Source: Haematobia irritans
Lineage: Eukaryota > Arthropoda > Insecta > Diptera > Muscidae
Length of the DNA stretch: 64,000 bases
Reading direction: 5' to 3'
Assembly: GCF_050003625.1 (NCBI RefSeq)
Contig: NC_134398.1
Location: forward strand, 92,628,648 to 92,692,647
How positions within the stretch are numbered: the first letter of the stretch is position 1; every line of letters starts with the position of its first letter. Position numbers and translations under genes: made by a program. The notes under the pieces were generated by a model. It was not told the origin of the DNA. It worked only from the letters and a program-made list of their open reading frames with translations, and did no database searches. Of this stretch, positions 36,273 through 47,131 are shown one piece after another.

Positions 36273-36663
36273 AGGTTAGGTTAAGGTTAGGTTAAAGTGG
36301 CAGCCCGATTAAGGTTCAGGCTCACTTAGACTATTCAGTCCATTGTGATACCACATTAACTAAAAGTACCTATTACATATGGGCACTTCTAGTTTTAACC
36401 GTTGAACCTTCTCGATTATTTTCTTCTGTTGAACCAACCAGATTGTTCCAAAAACATTAGCAGACTGCTTAAGTTAACGTTTTCCACGTCCGCTAGTAAT
36501 CTGGAGCTATATGCCCCTAAAATTTGCTTACGCCTTACACAAAATGCAGGACACTCACACAAGTGGTGTTTTATTGATTCCTTTTCCTCCGCATCATGAC
36601 AGCTCATACAATAGTCATTATACTTCGCACCAATAGTTTTTGCAAAATCGCCTATCAGGCAGC
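36273..36663 (-). mobile_element. 5'-truncated non-LTR fragment L4 with TSD
   Basis: GGAGCCCCTT stands at 36263-36272 and 36664-36673. The insert is the 3' end of the L1-L3 family in reverse, from CGCTGCCTGATAGGCG to a (GGTTA)n-type tail (TTAGGTTAGGTTAAGG on the plus strand). It encodes the C-terminal Cys/His segment (MSCHDAEEKESIKHHLCECP...). A classic 5'-truncated target-primed insertion. Confidence 0.9.
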
Positions 36664-37247
36664 GGAGCCCCTTGGAAGAGCAAAGTTCACCCGATCCGGT
36701 TGAAATTTGGTACGTGGTGTTAGTATATGGTATCTAGCAACCATGCAAAAATTGGTCTATACCGGTCTTAATTATATATAACCCCTCTGAAGCTCTTGGA
36801 GGAGCAAAATTCATCCGATCCGGTTGAAATTTGGTACGTGGTGAAATTTGGTACATTGCGCTAGTATATGGCCGCTAACAACCATGCCAGAAATTATAGT
36901 TATATATAGCCGATCCCCAAAAATAATTTACCAAAAATTTATTTCTGTAGAAAATTTTGTCAACATTTTATTTCTATAGAAAATTTTGTCAAAATTTTAT
37001 TTCTATAGAAAATGTTGTCACATTGAATTATATACGTATTTAATCGGCCTTTTTGTTTAATATATACCCCGTATAACTTACAATTGAGAAGACGGTGTAA
37101 AGGAGTTTTAAGATACCTTGCCATCGCCAAGTGTTACCTCAACCCAAGTAATTCGATTGTGGATGACAGTCTTTAGTACAAGTTTCTATGCAATCCATAG
37201 TGGAGGGTACATAAGATTCGGCCTGGCCGAACTTACGGCCGTATATA

Positions 37248-37525
37248 CACACAAAAAAAATTTTCTGATACAATTAATTGATCCAATTAATTTTTAATTG
37301 AAATGTATTCAATCACAGAAATGATAGTATGAATTAAAAAATTAATTGAAAGTCAATTAAAAAGTTAATTGATCCAATTAAAAAATTAATTGATACTATT
37401 ATTTTTGTGATCGATTTTTGTTTCAATTAAACAATTTGTTGAATCAATTAAATTTTTAATTAAATATTTTTTAAAACTCAATTAAAATTTTAAATGGAAA
37501 AATGTTCGTGAAATTTTTTTGTGTG
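37248..37525. mobile_element. AATTGA-rich MITE, complete (278 bp)
   Basis: TA-flanked. The ends are CACACAAAAAAAATTTTC and (inverse) CACACAAAAAAATTTCACG. The interior is built from TTAATTGA/TCAATTAA words. It sits directly at the end of D2. Related copies are at 20711, 47086/48538 and 58290. Confidence 0.78.
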
Positions 37526-37526
37526 T

Positions 37527-38364
37527 ATGACGTTTTTACTAACACTGTAGCCCGTCCCGGTCATTAACCAATTTAATTTTTGAGTCTTGATATTTTGTGA
37601 AATAAAAAAAAATAGTTCATATTTAAATGTTGGTATATGGGAATATAAGCTTTTATATAGCTCCCAATAAATTTAAAGGTGTTAAGATGGCATAAAAAAA
37701 TTTCGGTATACATAGTAGTGAAGGGTATAATATAGTTGATTTTTCTTCAATTAACATATTAATTGAATCCAAATTCAAATAAGTGTTTAATAGAAAAAAT
37801 GTCTGCTATAATTTTTTGTGTGTCGAGACAAATAAAACTATAGATTACTCAAATTAATTCACAATGATTTTGTTTGTTTGCAGTGCACACATATAAAACT
37901 CCACTGCGAACACGAGCGTACAAATTTTTATCCGACTGACTAACGAGGGAGGCTTAATCAGTGCACGTCCAAATTTTTGGGAATGACATAAAAGAAATTT
38001 AGGAAAAATACCAGAAAATCACTAATGCCCTCTTCCTGTATATCTAACGAAAGCTTTCGTTCGTATTGCAAACAAAAGAAAATTATTTTGGTTCCTCTAT
38101 TTCGATAGGCAAGTCACTTTATATTTTGTTGTCGAGTAATAAGCGAACATATGCAACATGTGTCAAGATAAAAGTAAAAATATTGCTAACATTTGAATGA
38201 ATTCTCAGGCCAAAAATTTGAAAATACTCATTTTTGATAATGCATTCTCATACAAACGAAACGAACTTTAAAAAATAGAAAAACCCAAATTCATTCGAAT
38301 TCGAGTGACTGCCTTTCATTCGAATGCGTTTTCGTTCGATCTATAGGAACATGACATCAATTAT
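37527..38364. other. AT-rich spacer with repeat fragments
   Basis: It includes the tail of a second-type DINE-like repeat (about 37620-37735, ending AAGGGTATAATATAG) and a degraded AATTGA MITE (37740-37832). From 37835 to 38364 nothing is recognised. Confidence 0.45.
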
Positions 38365-38365
38365 A

Positions 38366-39816
38366 CACCCTCAAAAAAATCGCTTCTCTAACACATGTTC
38401 CAAACATATTTCCAGGAAGCACATATATTATTGGATACTGCCGAAACATTAATATGTGTGTTTTATGTGAAGATATTATATGTTTGGAAGCAGCGCCCAC
38501 GAGCCCATGCAAACATAACATTATTTAACAGAAACATATATTTGTTGGCCACGTGGAGCAGTGGTTAGCATGCCTTGCATGCAAAGGGTCGTGGGTTCAA
38601 TCCCTGTTCCGACCGAACATCATTTTTTTTTGTTTACTTACACATTTATATTTATACTATATTAATTTTTTTAATGAAACTTCGAAATGTGGGTTATTAA
38701 AGATTTACAGTCAGAAACAGTGCTTTATATAAACGACATGGACTGAGCTTTTGAATAAAATATTATTTTTTTTTATTGCAAAAATAACAATTTTGTAACA
38801 AAAAACTGTTTTTGGTATAAAAGTTTGAAATTTTGGAAGGAATTCAAAAACTCTAACAAAAGAAGAACGTGGAGTCGAGTATAAACATACAAAAATAATT
38901 TCATAATATACACATAAATTTATTTAGTCGTGAGCAGTTTTTTACTAGCATTTAACACCATTTTAAATGCATTTAAAACTTATCGTGTTTGTATTTAAAT
39001 TAATTTTTACCTTTAAGGCCGGTATTAACTTGGCATTATCGCTCTAAAATGACCCCGTTTTGCCTTTTACTTTTCTTTAATAATTCATTTTAAAGAAAAT
39101 ACACTTTTTCAATTGCTTTAACTATACTAGAACTTAATGCCCTTTGCCTGAATATTTTGACGTATTCCTCGTACGTTCCGATTTCTTTTAACGAACCAAG
39201 AAAAAAATTGTGCCCATAATGCCAAAATGATAAATAAAGCACATGTCCACACATACATAAAATGCTGCTCTCAAAGCGGAAACACGTGCTGCTTTTTTTT
39301 AATGTCTATTCTCTTGGTTCCGAATGTCTATTCTCTTTACTCCAAATACTCATTCTAATATTCAAATTAAATAATATTTAGACTTAAGCATATCAAGTTT
39401 TTGGCCTTATCATAAAACATATTTCCGAAACAACATACAAGCGGTTTCACAGAAATTGCTCTCTTTTGATTCTCTCGCTGTGTTATGTTGAAACCTTTCG
39501 TCAACCCTCCCGGTTTCCATCTCTATTTCTTTCTCTATACCCTCTCTCTCTCTCTCTCTGAATAAAATATCACAACATATATATGTTTACTCTAAATTTG
39601 TAAATTTATATATGTGTACATTCACACATATTATTTCCACGAAACATTCATGCCCCAAACATAATATATTCTAACATATTAACATATGTGTCCCAAACAT
39701 TTAGTGTTAGTTTAGGAACATTACATGTTTGCACTTAAATATATTATATTTAAAAATTGTGCCCGAAACACATTTTGTTTATATCGGAATGTTGAAAACA
39801 TATTTTTCTAACAGTG
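38366..39816 (+). mobile_element. Second tRNA-like-bearing TIR family, copy B (inverted)
   Basis: TA flanks both sides (38364-38365, 39817-39818). It reads as the reverse complement of 31552-33508 including the CT/GA run, but lacks about 500 bp covering module M1. It forms an inverted pair with copy A about 4.9 kb apart. Confidence 0.82.
38554..38603 (+). promoter_or_regulatory. tRNA-like module M2, family 2 copy B
   Basis: A box TGGAGCAGTGG (38554-38564), B box GGTTCAATCC (38594-38603), gap 29 nt as in copy A. T9 follows at 38623-38631. Confidence 0.68.
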
Positions 39817-39818
39817 TA

Positions 39819-40199
39819 CCAACAAACTAATTTGAATAAACTAAAATTTTTAATCTAACATACTTGCAGAAAACACAGTGAGTTTAAAAAAAATAATTTT
39901 TGCATGTTACCAATCTTTGCAAGCTAATTTAATCCAGTTATCAATCTTTTATGCATATTATATTTTGATCCATCTATTTTTTGTATTATACATAATTTTA
40001 ATTTTATACATATTTAATTTTTTTTATTTTAATACTATTTTTATTATATTTAATTTCTGCTTTTTAAACTTATAAAGGATAATCATTGTTTACTAAAATC
40101 CCTGTTCTTTAATTATAAGACTAAAATCTTGTTGTACTAGATACCACTTTAAAAAATCCAAAGTACAACTGTAGAAATATTTCATTTGTAACACTTTCA
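39819..40199. other. AT-rich spacer, nothing recognised
   Basis: Low-complexity T-rich sequence. No exon signal. Confidence 0.5.
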
Positions 40200-41060
40200 T
40201 CTGTGATATAGGGATGTCGATCTTTTAAATACGATATACCACGCCATTTATCCTCATAATCACATTCTAGAAGTCTTCCCACTGTTTTTACAGTTCAGGA
40301 CATAATCCTTTCCTTGGCCGCGGATTGAATAGTAGGTTAGAACTGATCCGTGCCATGCATCTCGGATGGCACTCATAGCGTCCATAATCGTTTTCGGCTC
40401 TTGGCTTGGAATGGAACAAACCTCCGGCCATTTGTTCAAGTAGACTTTTTATATTACCCTACCCACTCATCGATTTTGGTATCAAATCCAGTAGAATCGT
40501 TGTTTTACTTTATCAACAGTCTTCGTTGCTTCCAGATGACCTCCGCTGAGTACATAGTGAATCCTCGTCAAAACATCTCCTAATTTGCTCTTGCCATCTT
40601 TGCTTTCCCAATGATATAGCAGGGAAGAACGCTTTCCTTTTCTTCAGTCGAAATGATTTTTTAATGGGATCTATGCACTGTAAGGCTCCAGCGTTACCTA
40701 AATCGCAACTTTGGGGTCTCTCTATGAAACGTAATAGTTAAGCTTCCGGATTCTTGAACAACCATCGTTGAGCTGAGTAGTCAGTCCTGAGCAGAAACTA
40801 CCGTCCATACAAGTATTTGTGGTAATGATTTACGCTCTCTGTAATGGCTAGAAGTTCCCCTCTCGTTACGCATTAGTTCTTTTCGAGCTTTCACAAAGTT
40901 CGTCTTAAATATCCGATTACATTTTCTTTATCGTCTGTCGTCAGGCATATGATAAACAAGAATAGGATCTGAACATAAACTCTGCTTTATATGATGGAAA
41001 TACTCATCGTTTTCATCACTCCAGTGGAACTTCGAAACTCTCTCCAATATATGGAGACTA
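40200..41060 (-). pseudogene. Decayed Gypsy-type pol: RT tail, RNase H, integrase
   Basis: Minus strand, read by eye across frames. First come RNase H-like words (NHYHKYLYGR-like; LLRTDYSAQRWLFKNPEA near 40730-40800, then LLRFIERPQSC). A block near 40489-40545 encodes GGHLEATKTVDKVKQRFYW, the zinc-binding start of a Gypsy integrase. Then NKWPEVCSIPSQEPKTIMDA matches the integrase core. The segment between zinc finger and core is deleted and stops are frequent. It continues on the other side of L3 at 46931-47090. Confidence 0.75.
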
Positions 41061-42079
41061 GGTTAGGTTAAAGTGGCAGCCCGATTAAGATTCAGGCTCA
41101 CTTAGACTATTCAGTCCATTGTGATACCACATTAACTAAAAGTACCTATTACATATGGGCACTTCTAGTTTTAACCGTTGAACCTTCTCGATTATTTTCT
41201 TCTGTTGAACCAAGCAGATTGTTCCAAAAACATTAGCAGACTGCTTAAGTTAACGTTTTCCAGGTCCGCCAGTAATCTGAAGCTAAATGCCCCTAAAATT
41301 TGCTTACGCCTTACACAAAATGCAGGACACTCACACAAGAGGTGTTTTATTGATTCCTTTTCCTCCGCATCATGACAGCTCATACAATAGTAATTATACT
41401 TCGCACCAACAGTTTTTGCAAAATCGCCTATCAGGCAGCGACCCGTTATAGCAGATATCAGGAGTGATATCTGGCGTCTCGAGAACACTAGCATATCTAG
41501 TGTGCGGTTTAAGTTTAAATTGGGCCATATTTGCTTGGTGTCGTTACAACCCTTACAATTCTCCCATTGAACATTTTCCATGATGACAGCCTTCTCACGC
41601 AGTAAGAGCTTGCAGGTAGCCAGAGGCATACCAACAGATTCTAGTTCCTAGAATATGTAAGGTAGTTCCTAGCCTTGCTAGTTCATCTGCTTCGCAGTTC
41701 CCCGGTATGTTCCTATGGCCAGGCACCCATAAAGGGTGATACGGTCAAAATTTGGTCAATACACGCAAAAAAATAATGCTTTCCTCCCAAACGAAATTTT
41801 AGACAAACAAAGTTCGTTTCTCATTTGCTTTTCGCTGTAAGGAAGTGTATTTGGGAGAAAAGTATATACTTTTTGTGATAAACGTTTATTCTTTTCCAGG
41901 ATGTAAAAACAAATTCATAAGGACAAACTCAAAAAAAAAAATTGCATTTTCCCTCACATCTTTCTCACATCCACGAGGTTTTTTAGTTCTTAACACCTTT
42001 TCCTGTGATACCAACAATGTAGAAGAAATTATACGATTTTATAAATTTTTAAATTTTTTTTACCTTTCGCCTGGACGGA

Positions 42080-42133
42080 GAATCGAACCGCGGACCATGC
42101 ACTTTGTAAGCCAACACACTAACTACTGAGCTA
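42080..42133 (-). promoter_or_regulatory. tRNA-like module M1, copy 3
   Basis: Minus strand: A box TAGCTCAGTAG (42123-42133), B box GGTTCGATTC (42080-42089), gap 33 nt. Confidence 0.72.
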
Positions 42134-42260
42134 TGTACCTGTTATGGTCATCAATAGATAAATATCCATATAAGTTATATTTATATAGCATAGCTTGCGG
42201 CGCCCACGAACCGAATAAACAAATTTTATTTAACAGAAACAAACATTTCGTTTGGCACCG

Positions 42261-42314
42261 CGGTGCAGTGGTTGCTACACCCGACTTGCATGCCACGGGT
42301 CGTGGGTTCGATCC
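42261..42314 (+). promoter_or_regulatory. tRNA-like module M2, copy 3
   Basis: A box CGGTGCAGTGG (42261-42271), B box GGTTCGATCC (42305-42314), gap 33 nt. ACTTGCATGCC lies between them. An uninterrupted T18 (42332-42349) follows. Confidence 0.72.
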
Positions 42315-42784
42315 CTGCTTCGACCAAAATGTTTTTTTTTTTTTTTTTTACATATATTCCAGATATGTTCGGAAGATTCCGAAAAAATGTTCAACATTAC
42401 ATTGTAGTATATTAAACTTTGAACTGTAAAATGTGTCTTATTAAAGACCTAAAGTCAGAAAAGAACACTGTTTGGTATAAACGAAATGGACTGTGTTGTT
42501 GTTTCAAAAATAACTTTTTCTATTGAAAAAATAAAAATTTTGTAACAAACGAATTTTTTTGGTGATAAAAGTTTAAAATTTTCGAAGCAATTCAAAAAAC
42601 TCTAACAAAAGAAAAACGTTTTCGGTACACGTTTTCCAAACGTTTTTTCTCTTTGCGTGTATAAACTTGACGTATTTCTTTCAATTTTGCATTTAAAAAA
42701 CCTGAACACCCCTCATTTTTAAGGCGTGGGTGTGTAGAATATTGCTCTTATTTTGATTTTGGAATTCACTCTTCAGTTGTCAAA

Positions 42785-43837
42785 ATGCCGTCCAAGCAAG
42801 AAGAGCAGCGTATCAAAATTTTGCTCGCGCCTGGCGAAAATCCGAGCTACTCGCACGCAAAGCTGGCAAAATCGCTAAAAGTTGCCTAATCAACCGTTAC
42901 AAATGTAATAAAAGTGTTTGGGGAACGTTTGTCGACAGCCAGGAAGTCTGGATCGGGAGGAAATCGAAAACCGGAAGCCGCTCAAACGATAAAGAGAGTT
43001 GCCAGTAGTTTCAAGCGAAACCCTAACCTCTCTCTCCGGGATGCCGCAAATAAGCTGGGTGTATCGTCTACAACCGTGCATCGAGCCAAAAAACGAGCCG
43101 GACTATCGACTTACAAGAAGGTAGTGACTCCAAATCGCGATGATAAACAAAATACGACGGCCAAAGCGCCATCCCGGAGGCTGTACACGACGATGCTGAC
43201 GAAGTTTGACTGCGTGGTAATGGACGACGAAACCTACGTTAAAGCCGACTACAAGCAGCTTCCGGGACAGGAGTTTTATACGGCAAAAGGAAGGGGAAAG
43301 ATAGCAGATATTTTCAAGCACATAAAACTGTCAAAGTTCGCAAAGAAATATCTGGTTTGGCAAGCCAACTTTACCTGTGGCTTGGAAAGCAGTATTTTCC
43401 TAGCTTCCGGGACTGTCAACCAAGAAATTTACGTGAAAAAGTGTTTGAATAAACGTCTGCTGCCTTTCCTGAAGAAACACGGTTGTTCCGTACTGTTTTG
43501 GCCGGATTTGACATCTTGCCATTACGGTAAAAAGGCCATGGAGTGGTACGCCGCCAACAACGTACAGGTGGTTCCCAAGGACAAGAACCCTCCCAACACG
43601 CCAGAGCTCCGCCCAATTGAGAAATACTGGGCTATTGTCAAGCGGAACCTAAAGAAGACCAAAAAAACTGCTAAGGACGAGCAGCAGTTCAAGGCAAACT
43701 GGCTTTCTGCGGCGAAAAAGGTGGACAAGGTGGTTGTACAAAATCTGATGGCAGGTGTCAAGCGTGAGGCCCGGCAATTCGGATTTGGAAAAGCGAAAGC
43801 CTATCTGAATATTTTTCCTGAATTTTATACTAATTGA
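42785..43837 (+). pseudogene. DD37E mariner transposase, one in-frame stop
   Basis: 350 codons from ATG 42785 (MPSKQEEQRIKILLAPG) to TGA 43835. The only visible defect is TAA at 42887-42889 (codon 35), inside the first helix-turn-helix region (AKLAKSLKVA then stop then STVTNVIKVF). The second HTH region is SLRDAANKLGVSSTTVHRAK. Catalytic residues are Asp in CVVMDDETYV, Asp in FWPDLTSCHYGK and Glu in ELRPIEKYW; 37 residues separate the last two. That spacing matches DD37E elements such as the mosquito ITmD37E group. Absence of other damage points to a young copy. Confidence 0.92.
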
Positions 43838-46800
43838 ACTTGAAAAAGAAATTTAATTTGATTTTTTAAATAAACGATTTCACCGATTTACACGCGTTTT
43901 CCCTTGACCAAATTTTACCGTATCACCCTTTATTAGATGAATATTGTGCTGCTCAGACATCTCATTGATAGATTTGCGGCAGTCGATGGCCATTTTCGAG
44001 TTGAGGAACACAGAGTCCAAGGATTTTATTGCAGGTTGAATGTCTGAGTATATATTAATGCCAATATTGCTTGGAGCATTACTTCTCAGCCAATTCACCA
44101 CTTCTCTTATTGCTAATATTTCAGCCTGAAAAACACTACAGTGATCAGGTAATCTTTTCGCTATTCGAAGTTCCAGATCTTTAGAATATACTCCGAAACC
44201 CACTTGGCCATCCAATGTGGAGCCATCAGTGTAGAAATCTATATATCTTTTATTCCCCGGGGTCCGTGTACACCACGCCTCACTGTGGGCAATTAGAGTC
44301 TCAAACTTTTTGTCGAAAAGTGGACTCGCCAAAGTGTAATCCACTACGTTAGGCACATCTGGCATTATTTTGAGGACCGAACTGTGACCGTAACTTTTTT
44401 CCGACCACAGCGATAGCCCGCGCAACCGCACAGCCGTTGTTGCAGCTGACTGTTTGGCCAAAATGTCTAAAGGCAATAGATGCAGTATGACATTAAGGGA
44501 GTTTGTTTCTGTCTTGCTGAATGCACCCGAGATACACAAGCACGCCGTACGCTGAACTTTGTCTAAACTTGTCGGTTGGTGAAGTGCCGGCCACCAGACT
44601 ACAACACCATATAGCATTATAATTAAGCTTAAAGTTATTATTAAGCTTAAAGTTCAGCTTCCTGTCCAAAATAACGCCAAGGTATTTTGCACACTCCCTA
44701 AAGGGAATTTCAATACCCCCTAAGGAAATGGGTCTAACCGTGGGAGTTTTGCGATCTCTGCAATACATGACTAGTTCTGTCTTTGCAGGATTTACCCCAA
44801 GACCATTATCTTTCGTCCATTTCTCAGTCATCCGGAGGGCTCTCTGAATAATATCTCTAACTGTTGGTGGGAATTTTCCCCCGACTGCTAGCGCCACATC
44901 ATCTGCGTATGCCACCACTTGTATCCTTTCTTTTTCTAGGGAAACCAGAAGGTCGTTTATAGCAACATTCCAAAGAAGAGGTGATAGAAGTCCTCCTTGA
45001 GGAGTGCCTCTGTTCACATACCTTTGTATGTTTGCTTGTCCTAGTGTGGCTGAAATGCGTCTCTTCCTTAGAAGTTCGTCTAACAGCCTAAGTATACCTG
45101 GATCAACATTCAGAGTTGTCAGTCCATTTAATATCGAGCTCGGATGGACGTTATTGAACGCCCCTTCGATGTCTAGAAACGCCACGATTGTGTATTCTTT
45201 GACAGATTGTGAGCTTTCAATAAAGCTGACTAGTTCATGTAATGCGGTCTCAGTAGACCTGCCCTTCGAGTATGCATGTTGTCGTTTCGAGAGCAAACTT
45301 GAATCGACGCTAGTTCTAAGATAAATATCTGTCATCCTCTCCAGAGTCTTAAGTAGGAATGATGATAAGCTGATTGGTCGGAAATCCTTCGCATTCGAGT
45401 GAGAGGCTTTTCCCGCTTTAGGTATGAAAACGACTTTTGATTCCCTCCACTTTCGTGGAATATATGCTAAGTTGATACATCCTATATATATCGCCGACAA
45501 CCAGGGGATAATTCTGTCAGCCACCGCTTTTAACTCCGCCGGAGTAATTCCATCAGGTCCGGGGGATTAGATTGATCCAAAGCTATTTAACGCCCATTTT
45601 ATTCTAGATTCTGATACAATTTCCTCGATAGGAAACGACCGCTGAGCCACTGTGGCACCGCCAGAACATGGTTCAACCGTCTGATTTCCGGGAAAATGTG
45701 TGTCCAATAGTACCTCCAGCGTCTCCTCACTGGACGTTGTCCAATTGCCCTCCGATGTTTTAATGAAACCTGAAGCGGTATTCGTGGATGCTAGCACCTT
45801 CCGTAGTCTGGAAACCTCGGACGTATTCTCAATGCTGCTGCAGTAATCATTCCAAGAGTTATGCTGAGCCTTTCTCAGTTCTCGCTTGTATCCTCTCAGA
45901 TTCTTCTTGTAAGCGTCCCAATCCACAGGAGCTCTGGTAGACTCTTTGTTAAAGAGCTTCCTGCTCGATTTCCTCATATTACCTAACTCCGTAGACCACC
46001 ATGGTGGTCGATTTTTCCCCCTTGGCTTCCCTTTAGGGCATGCAGCTTTCAGTGAAATGTTGAAGGCCTTAGTAATCCTCTCCACTTCGTGTTCGATAAC
46101 TTGCACAGTGCTCATATTTGTCTCTGGTATTTCCGGTATCATCATATTGAACGATTCTCTATACCTATTCCAGTCAGCTTTCCTAACATTTGGCGGAAAT
46201 ATGGTCTTGGTGATATGAACATCAAATTTGAATCTGATGTAGCGATGATCTGAGAAGCTGTGTTCACTTAAAACCTGCCACTCAGATATCATTTCATTCA
46301 GTTCTTGCGAGGCCAAGGTGATGTCCAAAACCTCTTGCCTGTTTTTAGTGACAAAGGTTGGGGCATCTTCCTTGTTGCAAACTACCAGATTAGTACGCAA
46401 AATAAACTCTATTGGCGACTCTCCCCTTGCATTAGTATCACTACTTCCCCACATACTATGATGTGCATTCGCATCGCATCCCATAATGAGCTTCGTCTTT
46501 GTTTTCAGTGACTCCTCCACTAAGGTCTTAACGGCACATGGAGGCATCTCCCTGTCATGTCCCATGTAGACCGAAGATACCCAATATTTGCATTTGGCTA
46601 TTTCTAAACTGGCAACGACACTGTCTGTATTGCACATTGAAGGAAGCAGAAACAAGTTGAGCTCGTTTTTAGCAATTATACAGGCTCGATTTACACCATT
46701 ACCAGTATACTGCAATAGTTTGAACCCCGGAGTACTTAATTCACATATTTTGTTTCTATAAACATATGGTTCTTGAATATGAACTATATCTATGTCCCCT

Positions 46801-46930
46801 TTCATCAGGAGAACTTTAAAGTCAGCACATGCAGCCTTACAATGGTGAAGATTTATCTGGAGGATCCGTAGGACCATCGAGATTTTCAACAACCGTCACA
46901 TCAGCCGCTTCAATCGAGTCCTCAAGAATG

Positions 46931-47090
46931 TATGGAGACTAGCGGCGATGCTGAGGAATTTTGTAATAGCTACCAAATCACGAAAGCTGCGTAATTCGTG
47001 GAGATTTCGGGGATGTGGCCAATCTTTGACAGACTGGATTTTGTCCTCGATGATGGATATGCCTCTGCCGTCAAATGATCTACACACATT
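46931..47090 (-). pseudogene. Gypsy reverse transcriptase C-terminal fragment
   Basis: The minus strand encodes GISIIEDKIQSVKDWPHPRN and LHELRSF, matching the end of Gypsy RT (the typical pattern is GI-x-x-D-x-DKI-x-A-x-x-WP-x-P). It is followed by a frame change and LSIAASLH. It is the upstream neighbour of the pol fragment at 40200-41060; L3 separates them. Confidence 0.8.
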
Positions 47091-47131
47091 TTTTTTATTT
47101 CAATCACGAAAATCGTGGATTCAATAATTTT

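Larger units (their letters stand above)
35435..37245 (+). mobile_element. DINE-1-like element copy D2 (two insertions inside)
   Basis: It has the same start (TATACCCTCCACCATAG) and end (ACGGCCGTATA) as D1. It contains a 213-bp MITE (35853-36065) and a non-LTR fragment (36273-36663). The internal minisatellite is short (36940-37020). Confidence 0.78.
41762..42659 (+). mobile_element. tRNA-like-bearing TIR element, copy 3, complete (898 bp)
   Basis: TA flanks both sides (41760-41761, 42660-42661). The ends are CACGCAAAAAAATAATGC and (inverse) CACGCAAAGAGAAAAAACG. No protein ORF. The centre holds two tRNA-like modules pointing outward, about 127 bp apart. Confidence 0.92.
41732..43930 (+). mobile_element. 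DD37E mariner-type element
   Basis: The ends are AAGGGTGATACGGTCAAAAT and (inverse) AAGGGTGATACGGTAAAAT, with TTTGGTCAA further in. TA at 41730-41731 and 43931-43932; L2 preserves the empty site. A tRNA-like TIR element is nested near its left end (41762-42659). Without that the length is about 1.3 kb. The terminal AAGGGTGAT is shared with the rosa-like elements. Confidence 0.93.
41192..46877 (-). pseudogene. Non-LTR ORF2, L3 copy
   Basis: Starts at ATG 46877 and reads 437 codons through an intact endonuclease (HIQEPYVYRNK, GCDANAHHSMWG, HSFSDHRYIRF) to a single stop at 45567 (ATC TAA where L2 has TTC AAA). The RT continues in frame (FLDIEGAFNNVHP, TPQGGLLSPLLWN, AYADDVALAVGGK). Near 44620-44650 about 140 nt are lost and AACTTTAAGCTTAAT is duplicated. 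RNase H follows with FYTDGSTLDGQVGFGVYSKD, FQAEILAIREV and IYSDIQPAIKS, then the mariner enters before the WVPGH motif. The C-terminal Cys/His segment lies beyond it at 41192-41629. Confidence 0.9.
41061..46930 (-). mobile_element. Non-LTR retrotransposon copy L3 with 11-bp TSD
   Basis: TATGGAGACTA stands at 41050-41060 and 46931-46941. The 3' tail on the plus strand begins GGTTAGGTTAAAGTGGCAGC. The 5' end is truncated within the ORF1 tail. It is inserted in Gypsy pol remains and carries a DD37E mariner (41732-43930). Confidence 0.93.

Noticed and set aside
39878..40075. 65-codon hydrophobic frame
   Set aside because: T-rich low-complexity sequence; hydrophobicity follows from base composition.
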